This document shows, one piece after another, positions 1 to 11,449 of a stretch of 64,000 nt of DNA. The notes below the pieces were generated by a model. The model ran no database searches, was not told the DNA's origin, and saw nothing but the letters and a program-made list of their open reading frames with translations. The stretch is from Steromphala cineraria (taxonomy: Eukaryota > Mollusca > Gastropoda > Trochida > Trochidae), in the NCBI GenBank assembly GCA_916613615.1, contig OU744732.1, positions 51,792,227 to 51,856,226 on the forward strand. Reading direction: 5' to 3'. How positions within the stretch are numbered: the stretch's first letter is position 1; each line of letters begins with the position of its first letter. The position numbers and the translations under genes were made by a program.

Positions 1-1632
1 TGAAGAGCAAAAGTAAATCTCATCTAGAAAAATGTGTCCATTTATATACACAAAGCATTTATGTTTAGAAAGAATGTATTACTACCTGTAAAATAATAAA
101 ACTATGTACTACAGGCCTGTGGCCTTTCAGTATGGAAATAAACTATCTGGAAAAAAAAAGTTAAGCTTGCCACGATTTTCCACCAGCAAAACTTGTCTGG
201 TATGAAAATAAACGATGTGTACCAAAAAATATCGTATGGCATGAACGAACCGTTTTAGCAGTTTAGTAAAGACAATTAAATTGGGATAACGTTTCGTATC
301 TTTGATATATTTGATTCATACAATTGTGAAATTTTAACAAGTTACATTAACCTGAGGAATGAAAGTTAATTTTGGTACTTGTCATGTGAGAAATTCCATT
401 CTTAAAATCCAACTGGTCACATTTAAGTATCAGTCACTATGACCCCTGAAAATGTATTAAAAACAACAGCACTTACACATGTTATAAGATGACAAATTAA
501 AAAATTAAAAAAATTAAAAAAAGAAAACAAGTTAAATTGCAAGTTATGGTAAGTCTTAACCATAAGGACCCCTTTTAAGGGAAGGAGAAGTGTTTTTAAT
601 GCATTAAATTCAAAATAATCCCAAATTGAATACAAAATCGTATCATGATAGCCTTTTCGGCAATAATTGAAAACGATCGTTGAAAACAGGGGTGTCATTT
701 TAACGACTTTTCAACAAGTTTTGCCAGATGAAGGATTGTTTAATGTTTCGAAGTCAGCTTGATAATACACATTATTTTTTGATATATGAAATCAAAGCCA
801 TATATTTGTTTTTGGTGAAAGGTCAGTACCATTACATCTTCACTTGTATTTATTCAAAATGAAAAAGGAATCATCTTTTATTTGCAGAAATTATTCACAT
901 TGTATCACTTTTAGCTTTTGAATTGGTGGGTTGCTTTCCATAGGTTTTAATATTCCACAATGCCATTGACCAGTGGAAAATGTAAGCGACTTGAGCAACC
1001 ACGAGTGGTTGGATATGCGCGCTATATAAATATCCATATAATAATAATTTTTCGTATTGTGGTGGTTTGAAATTTTGGATTTTGTAATATATGTCTGCCA
1101 AAATGAAATGATTCAAAATAAGTTAAAAAAAATTATTTTTAAAATCAAGAACATCTTATTAAATTTTTTTTATTAATGAATAAATGCGCTTTACAGGTGA
1201 CAAGTATCCTACATTCTGCAGTTATCTTATTGTTTAAAAAAGCGAGATGGGGAGATCGGGGCCGGTACATCCCCTTTGCCCTAAAATAAAGATAATGAGT
1301 TGCAATATACTAGTGTATGTTTGTACATATATTAACACATATTTTAACTTTATTGCAATAATTGTTGAAATTGTTTAAAGTAACTAGTTCGTCCATAAAT
1401 ATGCTTTTAAGACGACGAGTGGAAAACCCGAACATCGGGGCAGGTTCGGTTTCCCTCAGGGGCAAGTTTGGTCATGGTTGGGAACTATCAGATCATTTTT
1501 TTTTCATTTTTTATTTTTCCCCATTTTACAAGTTGTGTCTCCGGTACATATATGTAGCATGTCTATATATACAGTCAACAACAAAAACAACAACACAAAA
1601 AGACATATTTGGTCATAATCATGAAACATGAA
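1..1632. other. AT-rich intergenic DNA, no gene seen
   Basis: No open frame here shows codon structure, splice sites or a recognisable domain. Short frames are interrupted and low in complexity. The stretch includes the probable 3' flank of the minus-strand LINE that begins at 1633 and a SINE/LINE-like tail near 982-1048, listed separately. Confidence 0.5.
982..1048 (-). repeat. Possible 3' tail of a SINE or CR1-like LINE
   Basis: Ends with GCGCTATATAAATATCC followed by a run of ATA/ATT triplets. A tail of this type (a GCGCTATATAAAT core plus an ATT-rich microsatellite) is common at the 3' ends of invertebrate SINEs and their partner LINEs. Only the tail is recognisable. The orientation and family are recalled from general knowledge rather than from a match, so this is tentative. 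Confidence 0.3.
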
Positions 1633-3500
1633 TCAATCTTTAAACAAAACATGGCAAGTCGACCAGAATTTGTAGAAGCTGTCGATTTTTGAGCTTATTA
1701 TAGCAGAATATCTTGTTAAATTATAATATTTATTTAGCTCCTCTTGCAAAAATTGAAAGGTTGGCATTCTTGATGACGATTTATGGTAAAAAATTAAATT
1801 TTTAAATAGGATAAGTATCACGTTGATTGGATCGTTATTTTTATGACCAAAACCGAATAGAATTTTTTCTTTAGAAAAGCTTAGATTTACTTCCAAGTTT
1901 TCATTTAGCCAGTTTTCAAGTTTTTTCCAAATAGGAGTAACCTTGCTACAGTCATAAAATAGATGTGTGCTTGTCTCTAAAGAGCCAGAACAATAGCTGC
2001 ATAGATTAGTTTCAGTGTAGTCCATCTTATATAGTCTAGAGTTTGTAGGTAGGAAATGGTGAAGGAGCTTGTATTGAAACCATTGCAAATTTGTATCCTT
2101 TGAACAGCGAAATGGAATATGATTGTAACGTTGCCAGGAGCTGCGATCGATTTCATTTCCAAGTGTTGTATTCCATTTTACAGTGTGTTGGTTTTCAATT
2201 AGTTTTGTCTTAAGAAGAGATTTGTAGAAAGTTTGGCATCCAGTTTTATTTCTAGTGAGAAAATGTAACATGAATGATTGTAAAGGGTTTTCAGTTTTCG
2301 TGAATGTTTCTAATTTAAACCCTTTTTGCTTTAAGAAAGTTTTAATTGAGTTTATCAGTCCAGAATATTTTAGATAGTTAGCGTTTACCTTGTATTTTTG
2401 TTCAAAAGAATCGTAAGACATAAATTTGCCCGAGTCGTCCAAAAGATCATTTATGAAAACAACACCCTTCGCTTGCCAATTCCGGTAAAAAATAGTTTTT
2501 CTGTCGATTAAAATATTTTGGTTAAACCAGATTAGTTGCGATGGTATATTATTTGGTAAATCTGCTTCCCCTTTCCTTGATAGTAGGTCCCACCAAGCAT
2601 TAAGAAGATCACAGTAGAACTTGTTACGAACAAGTGGGATGATAATGTTTCTCAAGTTTGGACAATTGTATTCAAAAACAGTAAAAGGTCCAATTTGTGG
2701 TAAATTCTCTGAAAATAGTGTGCAACCTTTCGAGTAGCTATTATAAAAACGCCTTATGACCGAAACTTTTTGAGCTTGAATTATTTCTTTTATATTTGGT
2801 GCATTGAGACCACCATCTTTTACACTACACATCAATTGATCTCGTTTAACTTTATCAGGTTTGTTTCCCCATATGAATCGGAAACATTTGGCTTGAAGGT
2901 CATTAATCAATTTGTCAGGTGGGTTCGGAAGAGCTGCGAAAAGGTGGTTCAGTTTCGGAAGAATGAGAGATTTTAATATGGTAATTCTACCAAGGGGTGT
3001 TAGTTTTCGAATAGACCATATTGACATGAGGGTTTCACATTTCCTTAATTTATCTTTATAGTTCAATTCAATCATATTTTCTATGTCTACGTTAAACTTA
3101 ATTCCTAAAAGATCAAATTCACTCTGATCCCAGTTTAAATTCCATTTATGACAGAGTTTCATTTTCGAACGTTTCTTTGAGCCAATCCAAATGATTCTAG
3201 TTTTATCAATATTGACTCTCAGTCCTGAAAAGCGAGCAAAAAAGGTTAAAACCTGTAGCACTGCTTGCAAGCTTCGTTCTGATCCATCTAGGGTACATGA
3301 TGTATCATCCGCAAATTGGTTAAGAAGATATTCAACATTGCCTATTTGAATTCCTTTTATTTCATTATTATTGCGTATCAAAATTGCCAAAATTTCAACA
3401 CAAAGTATGAAAAGATAGGGCGATAGTGGATCACCTTGGCGACAACCCCTGTAAATATCAAAGTTTGGTGACCCGAAACCATTTACCAATACACTATCAG
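1633..3500 (-). pseudogene. 5'-truncated non-LTR (LINE) retrotransposon, RT C-terminal half
   Basis: An uninterrupted minus-strand frame of about 618 codons carries the C-terminal half of a LINE ORF2 protein. Near residues 14-36 is the RT block YRGCRQGDPLSPYLF. Residues 59-62 (FADD) include the two catalytic aspartates. The thumb and a long connector follow, and residues 497-514 form a CX2C-X8-H-X4-C zinc finger (CSYC...H...C) of the zf-RVT type. The endonuclease and the first RT blocks are missing: LINE similarity stops near 3500, where unrelated sequence begins. That fits 5' truncation during target-primed reverse transcription. The frame is otherwise open, so the insertion may be fairly young, but it cannot be autonomous. 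The style resembles the L1/Tx1 group; the clade is not settled. The first in-frame ATG is not a real start. Confidence 0.88.
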
Positions 3501-4812
3501 ATCATGTTCAGCCTACAACAATTAAAGAGAGATAACATGCTTTTCATGATATCCGATATTTGGGACAGAAAAAATACTACATTACTTTACAAAGATATAT
3601 TTTATAATGATGTGGACCCAGTTAACTTTCTATTACGACAAGGATTCTTTCTTTCACTAGAGGAGCCTACTCTCCCAGGTCCTTCAAGAGGGTCCTTTTG
3701 AGGAGGAGGACCTTAAGAAGAATGGTTTCGAGGGTGACTTTGATTTTTGTGACTCGTCCTCACGGCCGAATGTGCCCCGCCTGCATCGACCAAACGTACC
3801 CCACAAACCAAGTTTGCTCTTTTTTCTATGCTGCGAAAATACACAGCCCTCAAACTAAAATAACTTGTTCCGTTACATATACGTCTCGGCATGTTGCGTT
3901 ATGCTCACTTAAGAACATATTCCTTAACACAGTCAGCATTTGTCAAAAACTAAATGAACTGAAGTCGAATGAAGTACTCATCCAGATGAAAAGCGGGTTC
4001 TCTTCCACAGTTTGTAAATAACATGTTGGACCGTCGCCATTTTTAAGTCAGTCTGGGAGCAAAGTCATGTTGTCTCTTAGGAATTACCAATTTAGGGTAA
4101 AGTGTTCACAGCGAAACAGTTACAGAGAAAATACGAACATGCCGCGGGCCGAGCGAGCGAATCTAGCTTCTGAGCCTAAGGTACAGATTAGTGGAGTTAG
4201 CATAACGTCCATACCCTGAGACAGGATGTGTTCACACCTGCATCAGGGGGATGTGAAGTTAGTTCAAAATCTTTCCTTTAATAAGTATTTCTCTTCTATA
4301 CATCATTCAAAGATGTGAACACGGGGGTAGTTTTATGTTCCTAATTCTTGTCACGTTACAATTACTGACACTTTTATACTAATATTTATACTGAACACCT
4401 TTCGTCACTTGTGGAATCAACGAAAGCTTTAACAACGATGAACTAAACAATAATGTTAAGCCTTTATGTGAGCCATGATGTCATCTCAGATATAGCTAGG
4501 AATATTGAGCAGTCTTTAACCTCTGGGTATGGGCTCCTTTGGTGCACGATAATATACTAACATTCCGACATTTGACGATAGTCTAAGGTAATATATATCA
4601 TTCTGCATGCATGGACAGCTGTTCCTTTAGTTGGAGCTTGTCGAATATCCTAAAACCTTTCTGTATTGTCACATTTTATAACAACGGGCCTTACGTTTAC
4701 TTTGAAACTTCAAGGGCCAAACAATGTGATGGTTGGGTCTATTTCATTCCTTAAATCAAAAAATATTTCGTTTTAATATCTAGAGTGAAAAATAGAAATA
4801 CAGACATGGCTC
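3501..4812. other. Unassigned sequence upstream of LINE breakpoint
   Basis: The plus strand has an open stretch at about 3426-3701 encoding a segment with SDIWDRKNTTLLYKDIFYND, then an acidic-looking stretch in another frame near 3700-3800. No splice sites, start context or family can be tied to it. It could be a decayed gene or transposon fragment. The rest (4000-4800) shows nothing recognisable. Confidence 0.3.
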
Positions 4813-4874
4813 GTCGGTAGCCAAGCCCAGTGGTAAAGGCGCTGCTTGAACCGGGTTCGAATCCCATTTCCGAT
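4813..4874 (+). repeat. tRNA-like SINE head or tRNA fossil
   Basis: An intact RNA polymerase III B box, GGTTCGAATCC, lies at 4854-4864. An A-box-like TAGCCAAGCCCAGTGG starts at 4818. The short arms TCGG (4814-4817) and CCGA (4870-4873) could pair as a remnant acceptor stem. The space between the boxes is too short for a normal anticodon arm, so a working tRNA is unlikely. A tRNA-derived SINE head or a deleted tRNA pseudogene fits better. Confidence 0.45.
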
Positions 4875-5301
4875 AGTCATAACTGTTAACCTGCGAATCT
4901 GTGATCAAAATTTTACAAGTCCAATGTGTTTGCGTAATTGCGTTTTCATAATCGACCAAAGTGGTTATAAGATAATAAACCTACGCTGGTGGTCGGTACG
5001 GCATATAATCTTCATTTTTGTTTTGCAAGAGAAAATGCAATGAGGATACATATTCTATATAACACCCTTGGAAGCTTATTGCCTGTGTTTGTTTTGCTCC
5101 AGGAAACCTTTTGCAATAACTTCCAAAGGGATGTAAATAGAATATGTGCCCATATTGCAGTTTCTCTTGCAAACCACCTATGATACAAATAGCTATTGAA
5201 TAAAACAACAAAAAGATAACTTGAATGATAATTTTATTCAAAGACAAATAATAGTTTATGAGTGAAAATGAACAATGAGAAATTACCGTGATCAACATAT
5301 G
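4875..5301. other. Intergenic, nothing recognised
   Basis: AT-rich sequence with only short, shadow-like frames on both strands. No promoter, RNA gene or repeat boundary could be identified. Confidence 0.4.
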
Positions 5302-5640
5302 CAATACAGTGTCATAAACATGAAACCAACATCAGTATGTATTTGTTTTTATTTTTATATAGCATTATTATATTTGTCGTAGTACCTTGTTATTTTCTTT
5401 GGTAAAAGTAACGTCTTTACATATTGCAAATGCCCTGAAAGTTAATTGTTTTGTATTAAAGCGTTTAAAATACAATACAGTGTCATTAACATGAAACTGA
5501 CATCAATATCTATTTGTTTTTTATTTATTCAGTGTACATTTGTCGCCATACCCTGTTATTTTCTGAGCCCTCAAAAGTAACGTCTTTACATATTGCACAT
5601 GCCCTTAAAGTTAAGTGTTATATTTTAAAGCGTTAATATG
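5302..5640. repeat. Tandem duplication, two copies of about 170 bp
   Basis: The segment starting CAATACAGTGTCATAAACATG at 5302 is repeated from 5473 with small substitutions. Shared landmarks are AACATGAAAC, TAACGTCTTTACATATTGCA and TTAAAGCGTT. It is noncoding. The two copies differ at many positions, so the duplication is not recent. Confidence 0.75.
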
Positions 5641-5989
5641 CAAGGTATAGTATGATAAATAATAGTTTTCGATATCATTCAGCACTTCCTGATGACGATT
5701 TCGTTGTTTTACCGCTGATGAAAGATACATAAATTATATTCACTCATGGTTATCAATTGGATTCTCTTTCCCTTTCACTTCATATTGTCAAAAGCTTTAC
5801 AATGATAACCTCTTTCTCTCGTATAATAATAGCTGAATAGTAATCGTATGTCAAGGATAACCCTTTCTACAGTGCTAAAAATCTCAATCGATACTTGATT
5901 TTATCAGGTAATATGAAACATAACGTGAGCAAATTATATGAACTAAATTGATCCCCTGAAATGACACTGAGTAAGATCAACAACTCTAA

Positions 5990-6184
5990 ACTCTAGCATC
6001 ACGAGCAACCCTGAGCAAATGTAGCTAATATCAACATGAATAATTACTAAACGGGATCAGCTATAATGATAATGATTGTGATATTAACTGATATGATACT
6101 GAACATCAGGGATCAGCTAAATGATACTGAACAGGATCAGCTGATATGACACCAAACAGGATCAACTAATATCATACAGGGATT
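5990..6184. repeat. Degenerate short-period repeats (GATCAGCTAATATGA-like)
   Basis: Several imperfect repeats of a motif like ACAGGATCAGCTGATATGA with variable spacing (about 25-35 bp). This is minisatellite-like noncoding DNA downstream of the gene ending at 6531. Confidence 0.55.
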
Positions 6185-6556
6185 TTCAGCTAAAAAAACA
6201 TCAAGAGAGTTAGCTCATATGATACAAGAGATGATTAGCTAATATGAAAAATTGATTATGACCATGATCAATAAACATGAAACTTAACAGGAGCAACAAA
6301 CTACCTAACAGGAGAAAGTTCGACTCCTCGGTAAAGTGTCACCCCCTATTGGGCAGCATTGAAAGCTTGGATTTCCAGCTAAAATAACATCAAGAGGGTT
6401 AGCTCATATGATACAAGAGATGGTTAGCTAATATGAAAAATTGATTATGACCATGGTCAATAAACATGAAACTTAACAAGAGCAACAAATCACCTAGATA
6501 AAGTACGACTCCTCGGTAAAGTGATACCCCCTATTGGGCAGCATTGAATGCTTGGA
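6185..6556. repeat. Tandem duplication covering the 3' end of the Gly-rich gene
   Basis: Two copies of about 185-188 bp lie side by side. Both contain AACATCAAGAG, TTAGCTCATATGATACAAGAG, ATGAAAAATTGATTATGACC and CCCCCTATTGGGCAGCATTGAA. The distal copy (about 6185-6371) repeats the last nine codons and the stop of the gene that really ends at 6531, giving a decoy 3' end. The duplicated part includes the final coding residues QAFNAAQ and the stop. Confidence 0.8.
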
Positions 6557-7731
6557 TTATCTTCCTTATCTTCTCATTCTTCTTCTCCTGAGGTGTCATG
6601 TTTTCTCGTCGTTTCCTTTCCTCTTCCTCCTGTTTCTTATGGTTGTAGTAGATCACTTTGGCTATCGTGTTCGCTGTTTCCTTTTCCTGTGGGGTGAGGG
6701 GACGGGGAGTGGGGGCAGGGGTGGTGGTAGTTGGTGGGGGAGGGAGCATGGCACGGAATCCCCCTCCATATGGAAGTCCTCCTCTAGCGATCCCCCCTCG
6801 ACCGGCGAGGAGAGGGTTCCCCCCTCTGAAACGTGCTCCTCCGAACTGTCCCCCTCCACCTAGGGCTGCGAACGCTGGGTTCCCACCGAAGCCCATTCCG
6901 GGCAATCCGAACTGACCCGCGGTAACAGCGAGAACTGCCCCTGCCATAGGAAAAATACATTTCACAGAAAAGGGATATTTATGAAAAAATATATAGTTAA
7001 ATATGACTCGAATCCCATAGATTTATGATCGAGATTGTCATTCGTAACTTGCTGCGAACGAGGAATAAATGACATTCAGTCATATTTTAATGAGGTTTAT
7101 GAGATGCAGAATCTTCAACGAGTTATCTTTACATGCTGTATGCATTATTCTTATCTGAAAACACTTTCATGTTTCTTGCCACATCCTTTCATCTATAGAT
7201 CACCAGATCAAATTATATACACAAACCTGATACATTGTTTAAGGCAGGAAGACACACATAGAAAGTTATTATACTTGTATTCACATCAATGTGATACATT
7301 TTAACATACATTGAAACACAATTACATGCGAAATTGACATGCAATGACAAACGATGTTTATATAATGTCTGGATAAGAGCCTATCGAGAGGTTACTTGAT
7401 GTGGTTTATGATTATATCTAAATATTGTCTCAATCCAACAGCTTCAAATGGACTTTTTCGCAGAGCAATGTAATTATGCTTGCAAAATTTGGACGCAGAT
7501 TCCGAATTTTCATCTTAAAGGATACTTGAGATCGCATTGTCACGTTTGCAGTGCTCACAAATATCTTAATTGTAACAATTTATCTTCAATAAAAAAAATC
7601 AGATAAATTTACTTCTACCAATTTAAAAAAATATTCAATGGTGTTATAACAAGCAAAATATGTTCAAAATTATCATAACTAACAAACATACCTAATACAA
7701 TGGAGCGAAACACAAATGATATATCCGCCAT
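6531..7731 (-). CDS. Secreted Gly-rich / Pro-Thr protein with charged helical tail (gene A)
   Basis: Two-exon gene, 149 aa. Exon 1 is 7692-7731 (40 nt; donor G|GTATGT) and exon 2 is 6531-6940 (acceptor TTCCTATGGCAG). Splicing in phase 1 joins MADISFVFRSIVLG to AVLAVTAG, a good signal peptide ending near residue 21 or 22. The mature part has a Gly-rich, Phe-containing region (about 27-75), PPPPTTTTPAPTPRP (80-94) and a Lys/Glu-rich, probably helical tail (95-149) with TPQEK occurring twice. A TATAAA box lies on the same strand at 7783-7788, about 52 nt before the ATG. The unspliced frame has an ATG inside the intron, which I reject as a start because it lacks a signal peptide as good as the spliced one. 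It is a clear paralogue of the gene at 11450-12328: both have QFG at residues 23-25 followed by PGM, and the same domain order. No family is known to me. An extracellular structural or matrix role is inferred only from composition. Confidence 0.82.
6941..7691 (-). other. Intron of gene A
   Basis: A 751-nt intron with GT-AG ends on the minus strand. No other gene or repeat is seen inside it. Confidence 0.75.
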
Positions 7732-7782
7732 CTCTATAGTATAATGATGCTTTCTTCAATCAATATTCTACACTGGTCTATG

Positions 7783-7788
7783 TTTATA
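7783..7788 (-). promoter_or_regulatory. TATA box of gene A
   Basis: TATAAA on the minus strand, about 52 nt upstream of the spliced ATG at 7731. This implies a 5' UTR of only a few tens of nucleotides. Confidence 0.55.
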
Positions 7789-7799
7789 TGCTTACTTTA

Positions 7800-10464
7800 A
7801 GGAAACACACTGGGTATGTTATGTTCATGTTGTCACAAAAATGTCTTCAGAAAAATGTCACATGTTTGAAAGCATTAACAGATTATTTGCATTGTAGTGT
7901 TTGAGTAAACAGTATTAAACAGGAAATGTTTCAAATAGGCAAACATTTAATCCTTTTACCACCTCCCATTTGCGTTCATCACAAGCTGTATGTGGTGTCA
8001 ACAAAATACCAGCGAAATAGCTTAGATATTTTTACAGCTGGTTAAGGAAATAGGTTCAATTTGAGTTGATAAGTAATCTCAAAACGTAAATTATCCATTA
8101 CATGTACATGTATGTAACAGCTCTATCTTTATATTATTTATTTCTACTTCCTCATTAAATTTACAGCAAACGAATAAGTTCTTACTGAGAAGATGTGATA
8201 ATAAACAAATCTCTGAATGAAAGCACTTCAAAATGTTTTGAACAATACCAGTTTTCGCTTTAGAAACTCGATAGGTATCGAAAACGAAATTAACATACAA
8301 ATGTGGGGGGAAGTTTCAGCCCACGATCTTTAAAGATCTTGGCCGGAAGTTGGACCAATTTGGACCGATTGGCGCCGTGGAGGTACCAAAGTGTCTGAGC
8401 CTCTACCTCAATGAAATTTACATACAGTTATTTTGACACTTTCCTCATCTAAAGTCTCTATATATGTGTACATGTTACCCCAAAAGTTAACTTTTTACAT
8501 AAGGAAGTGCGTTGTACGACTTTTACGAAACGAGTTTTTGTATTATCAGAGCAAAAGTGTTACTAAGTAAAAGTGATATATTGTATGTGCACATGTGCTC
8601 AAATTGAAAATATGTCACTGTGCGTGTTTCATCCTGAGGCCAGGAATATAAGGAGTATGGCTGATATCGAGAAAACGCATTCAACATTACACAAGCTAAG
8701 CGAATATTGAAAATGTTTTCCGACGATATATCACAATTACGGTAATGTAAAATCTGCATAGACATTTGTTAAAAGAAACGGGTTGTACTCTGAAAAGTGG
8801 AAGTTATTAAATCAGTGACAAGTCTTAATATTAGACAAACAAAGAAACGAATAACAGTTTTACTTTGTACAAGTTGCCAGTCAGACTTGGCAGAGAAATT
8901 GACATGTGTCAAAAGGTCAAGTTCCCTTAGCAGTCAATATCTTGTACGAGCTAATTAAGGGGAATGTTTGCTTGGATTTGGCGTCCCTTAAATTAGATTA
9001 CTGTAACAATATATTGATCTCTCTGATATTCTTCCTCGAGCCCCATGGCCTATTACATTTGACAGACTGACGAATCCCAGTTGGGTGTGGTCATCTAAAG
9101 TCAAGATAAATGCTGTTTTGTGCTGCTGAAAACAATGCTTGTCTTTAATCGTCGCCTCCCAACTGTTTGATGGGTTTGTTCTGTTGAACTTCAGGTAGAC
9201 TATGGGATTAAAGTCACCACAATCCCTGGTTTTAATTGCAAATAATGCATATGTTTTTACTTAGTTCATGACGCCACTTACACCTCGTCTTGAAGGCCAT
9301 ATTACTCAATCCTTTGTGAGGCATAAAGACCATTGTTGTTTTCTTATTTTGGAATTTCTAATCATCACAAACTTTATATCAACATAAAAATGCAGAATTA
9401 ATGGAGATATTTCCTTCGATTATGACTGTGGGTTATTTTTGTCATTTTTCATTGGTTCTGGACGCTTTTATAATATAAGGTGTGTTGTTTTCACGTTTTT
9501 TATGATGCTTGAAGTGAAAAGGGTTATTTGGTATGAGCAGTTATTTCTTAAACTGACTGTCCAATTGTTAATCTGTCATTTAGACCCCAGAGCAAAACTA
9601 TTCAATTGACGACCAACCAAGTCTACAAAAGTAAAGCAATTGTAGGTCACTCAGCTCTTCTGGTCTCCTTTTTGTTATAGTACATGGATTGTTTAAAAAT
9701 ATTCTCAATATCGAAAAACATACTTATGAGACTAAATGTACATGTAAGTCGATGCACTAGTAATATGGTTACGAGATTCTCACTAAATGCAATTGAGGGT
9801 TTTATTACAAGTTACTAATTTAACATTTAGGCTTGTGATTTGAAGTTCATAATTCACTTCAATTTAAGCTAATTTTATAAGATGTTTTTTGTCAATTAGA
9901 AACTGTGTCTCATGTAAGTCTACCACAATGGCAGGACTGGTAGTACTTGACATTGAATATATCAGCTTCGAACTTTGAATTTGGTAAATTCTTGCATAGA
10001 GTTTACTCACTTGTGCTTTTAAACAACAATTGACTTCATGTAAGATTGTTCCAATAACTTGTCGACCATGTTCACATGACGTTGATATTATGTGTCCAAG
10101 GTCGACAAATCATTTGGTCAACCGAATCTGAAGTCTATAATTGTTTTATCATATGAAAACTGCTCTTGAATTTCATTTCTTCTGCGAGAATAAGATACAT
10201 TACTTTATGCTTGCAAATATAAGGACAGTAACTTTAATTCAGCACAGGCACAAAGCGATGCCTATTGCCTGATCTGCAGTGTTACATGAGATGTACGGAG
10301 TTCAAGACCGAAATTTCTATTTTGACCTACCAGAGGTGCTTGTATTGTTTGATCATTGGTTGACGTCAATGCTGTCATGTGACCAAGTGGGCCAACCAAA
10401 AAGACGGAAATAATCCGTTTATAATAGGTTCAAACATCTCCTCTGAGACGTCATTAAAACACCT
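7800..10464. other. Long AT-rich intergenic region
   Basis: About 2.7 kb without an open frame that has coding character on either strand. A short palindrome, GATCTTTAAAGATC, is at about 8327. I saw no promoters, RNA genes or repeat termini that I could define. Confidence 0.45.
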
Positions 10465-10829
10465 TTAAAGGGGCAGTAGCACGTTTTTTGATAATTTTAT
10501 ATTTCAAATATTTCACTGATAATTGTAAGTTAATGCTAAATGTACTATTTTGACAGTGTCAAAAATATCATTACACAAGCCAATCACCCATAGCCAGAGG
10601 ACAAAGTATGCAGATTCACATAAAATCTATTGGCGGCCATTTTTGTGTGAACACCTTTAATTCATTTTGTGTAAGAAAAAGGAATCGCATGGCTAAACTT
10701 TATGTTATATGTTTGAATTATTACTGCTCCATTTAGTTTAAATACATTGTCTTTCGATTGGAACCATTCATTTTCATTTTCCTTACATCAACTTATATTC
10801 CCTCTAAAAACGTGCTACTGTCCCTTTAA
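10465..10829. mobile_element. piggyBac-like MITE, copy 1 (TTAA target site)
   Basis: Element 10469-10825 (357 bp) is flanked on both sides by TTAA (10465-10468 and 10826-10829). The terminal inverted repeats begin AGGGGCAGTAGCACGTTTTT and end AAAAACGTGCTACTGTCCCT, with one mismatch near the tip (GGGGCAG against GGGACAG). There is no coding capacity. A second copy of the same family is at 13186-13552. TTAA duplication is the signature of piggyBac-type transposition, so this is probably a non-autonomous member. Confidence 0.85.
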
Positions 10830-10839
10830 AGAATGGATA

Positions 10840-11063
10840 GTATTCAGGCCCGTAGCACCAATGACTTGAACCATTGTTGTAGGTCGCATATCAGGGTTTT
10901 ATACGTGTTTTAGGTGCTCTTGAATTCCAAATTCGGGGGGCTGGATTTTTGATAGTCTGTAAATTTCTTTTACAAAATTGTTTTCCCTAGAATTAGTGGG
11001 GGGGGGGGGGGGGGGGGGGGGCCGTGCCCCCCAGGCCCCCCCGCTTGCTACGGGCCTGGTATT
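10840..11063. mobile_element. Small non-autonomous DNA transposon with 5-bp duplication
   Basis: Element 10845-11058 has the tips CAGGCCCGTAGC and GCTACGGGCCTG (12 bp, perfect inverted repeats) and is flanked by GTATT on both sides. It is noncoding and contains a 24-nt poly-G run (10998-11021) followed by C-rich sequence. Such CAGG... tips with a short duplication suggest a hAT-related element, but the superfamily is uncertain. Confidence 0.7.
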
Positions 11064-11268
11064 AGAGAAGTTGTTATGCTATTACTATGCTCATTTCACT
11101 TTGAAATTTTCCATTTGAGAAATCCTGCAAATAAATAAACGAATTGCTACAATGGTCACGCGGAAAGATATGAGTTGAACAACGTCATCTCGACGTTCCT
11201 TTTGGCAAAAAAACAGTTCATTTAAACAATGCTCAAGAAACAGAAAACTTAAGCAATGGTTTACACAT

Positions 11269-11274
11269 TTTATT
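11269..11274 (-). terminator. Polyadenylation signal of gene B
   Basis: AATAAA on the minus strand, about 180 nt beyond the stop codon at 11450. It is the nearest canonical signal. Confidence 0.5.
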
Positions 11275-11449
11275 GGTGACAATGACATCAATATCAGGTT
11301 TGTATGACAATGAAATATATTGGATACCACACATGTATTGTTGCCATTTAGGGAGATAAATCAATGGTGATGAGAGATTTTACAAGCGCTTCCAGTGGAA
11401 CTGAAATCGCATCAGTGACGACAGACTCTTATCTATATTAACATCTATG

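Noticed and set aside
4813..4874. Functional tRNA gene
   Set aside because: The B box is perfect but there is no room for a normal anticodon arm and the acceptor stem is poor; listed as a tRNA-like repeat instead.
6534..6915. Plus-strand Gly/Pro-rich frames opposite gene A
   Set aside because: Shadows of the GC-rich coding exon on the other strand; gene A has better start, signal peptide and splice structure.
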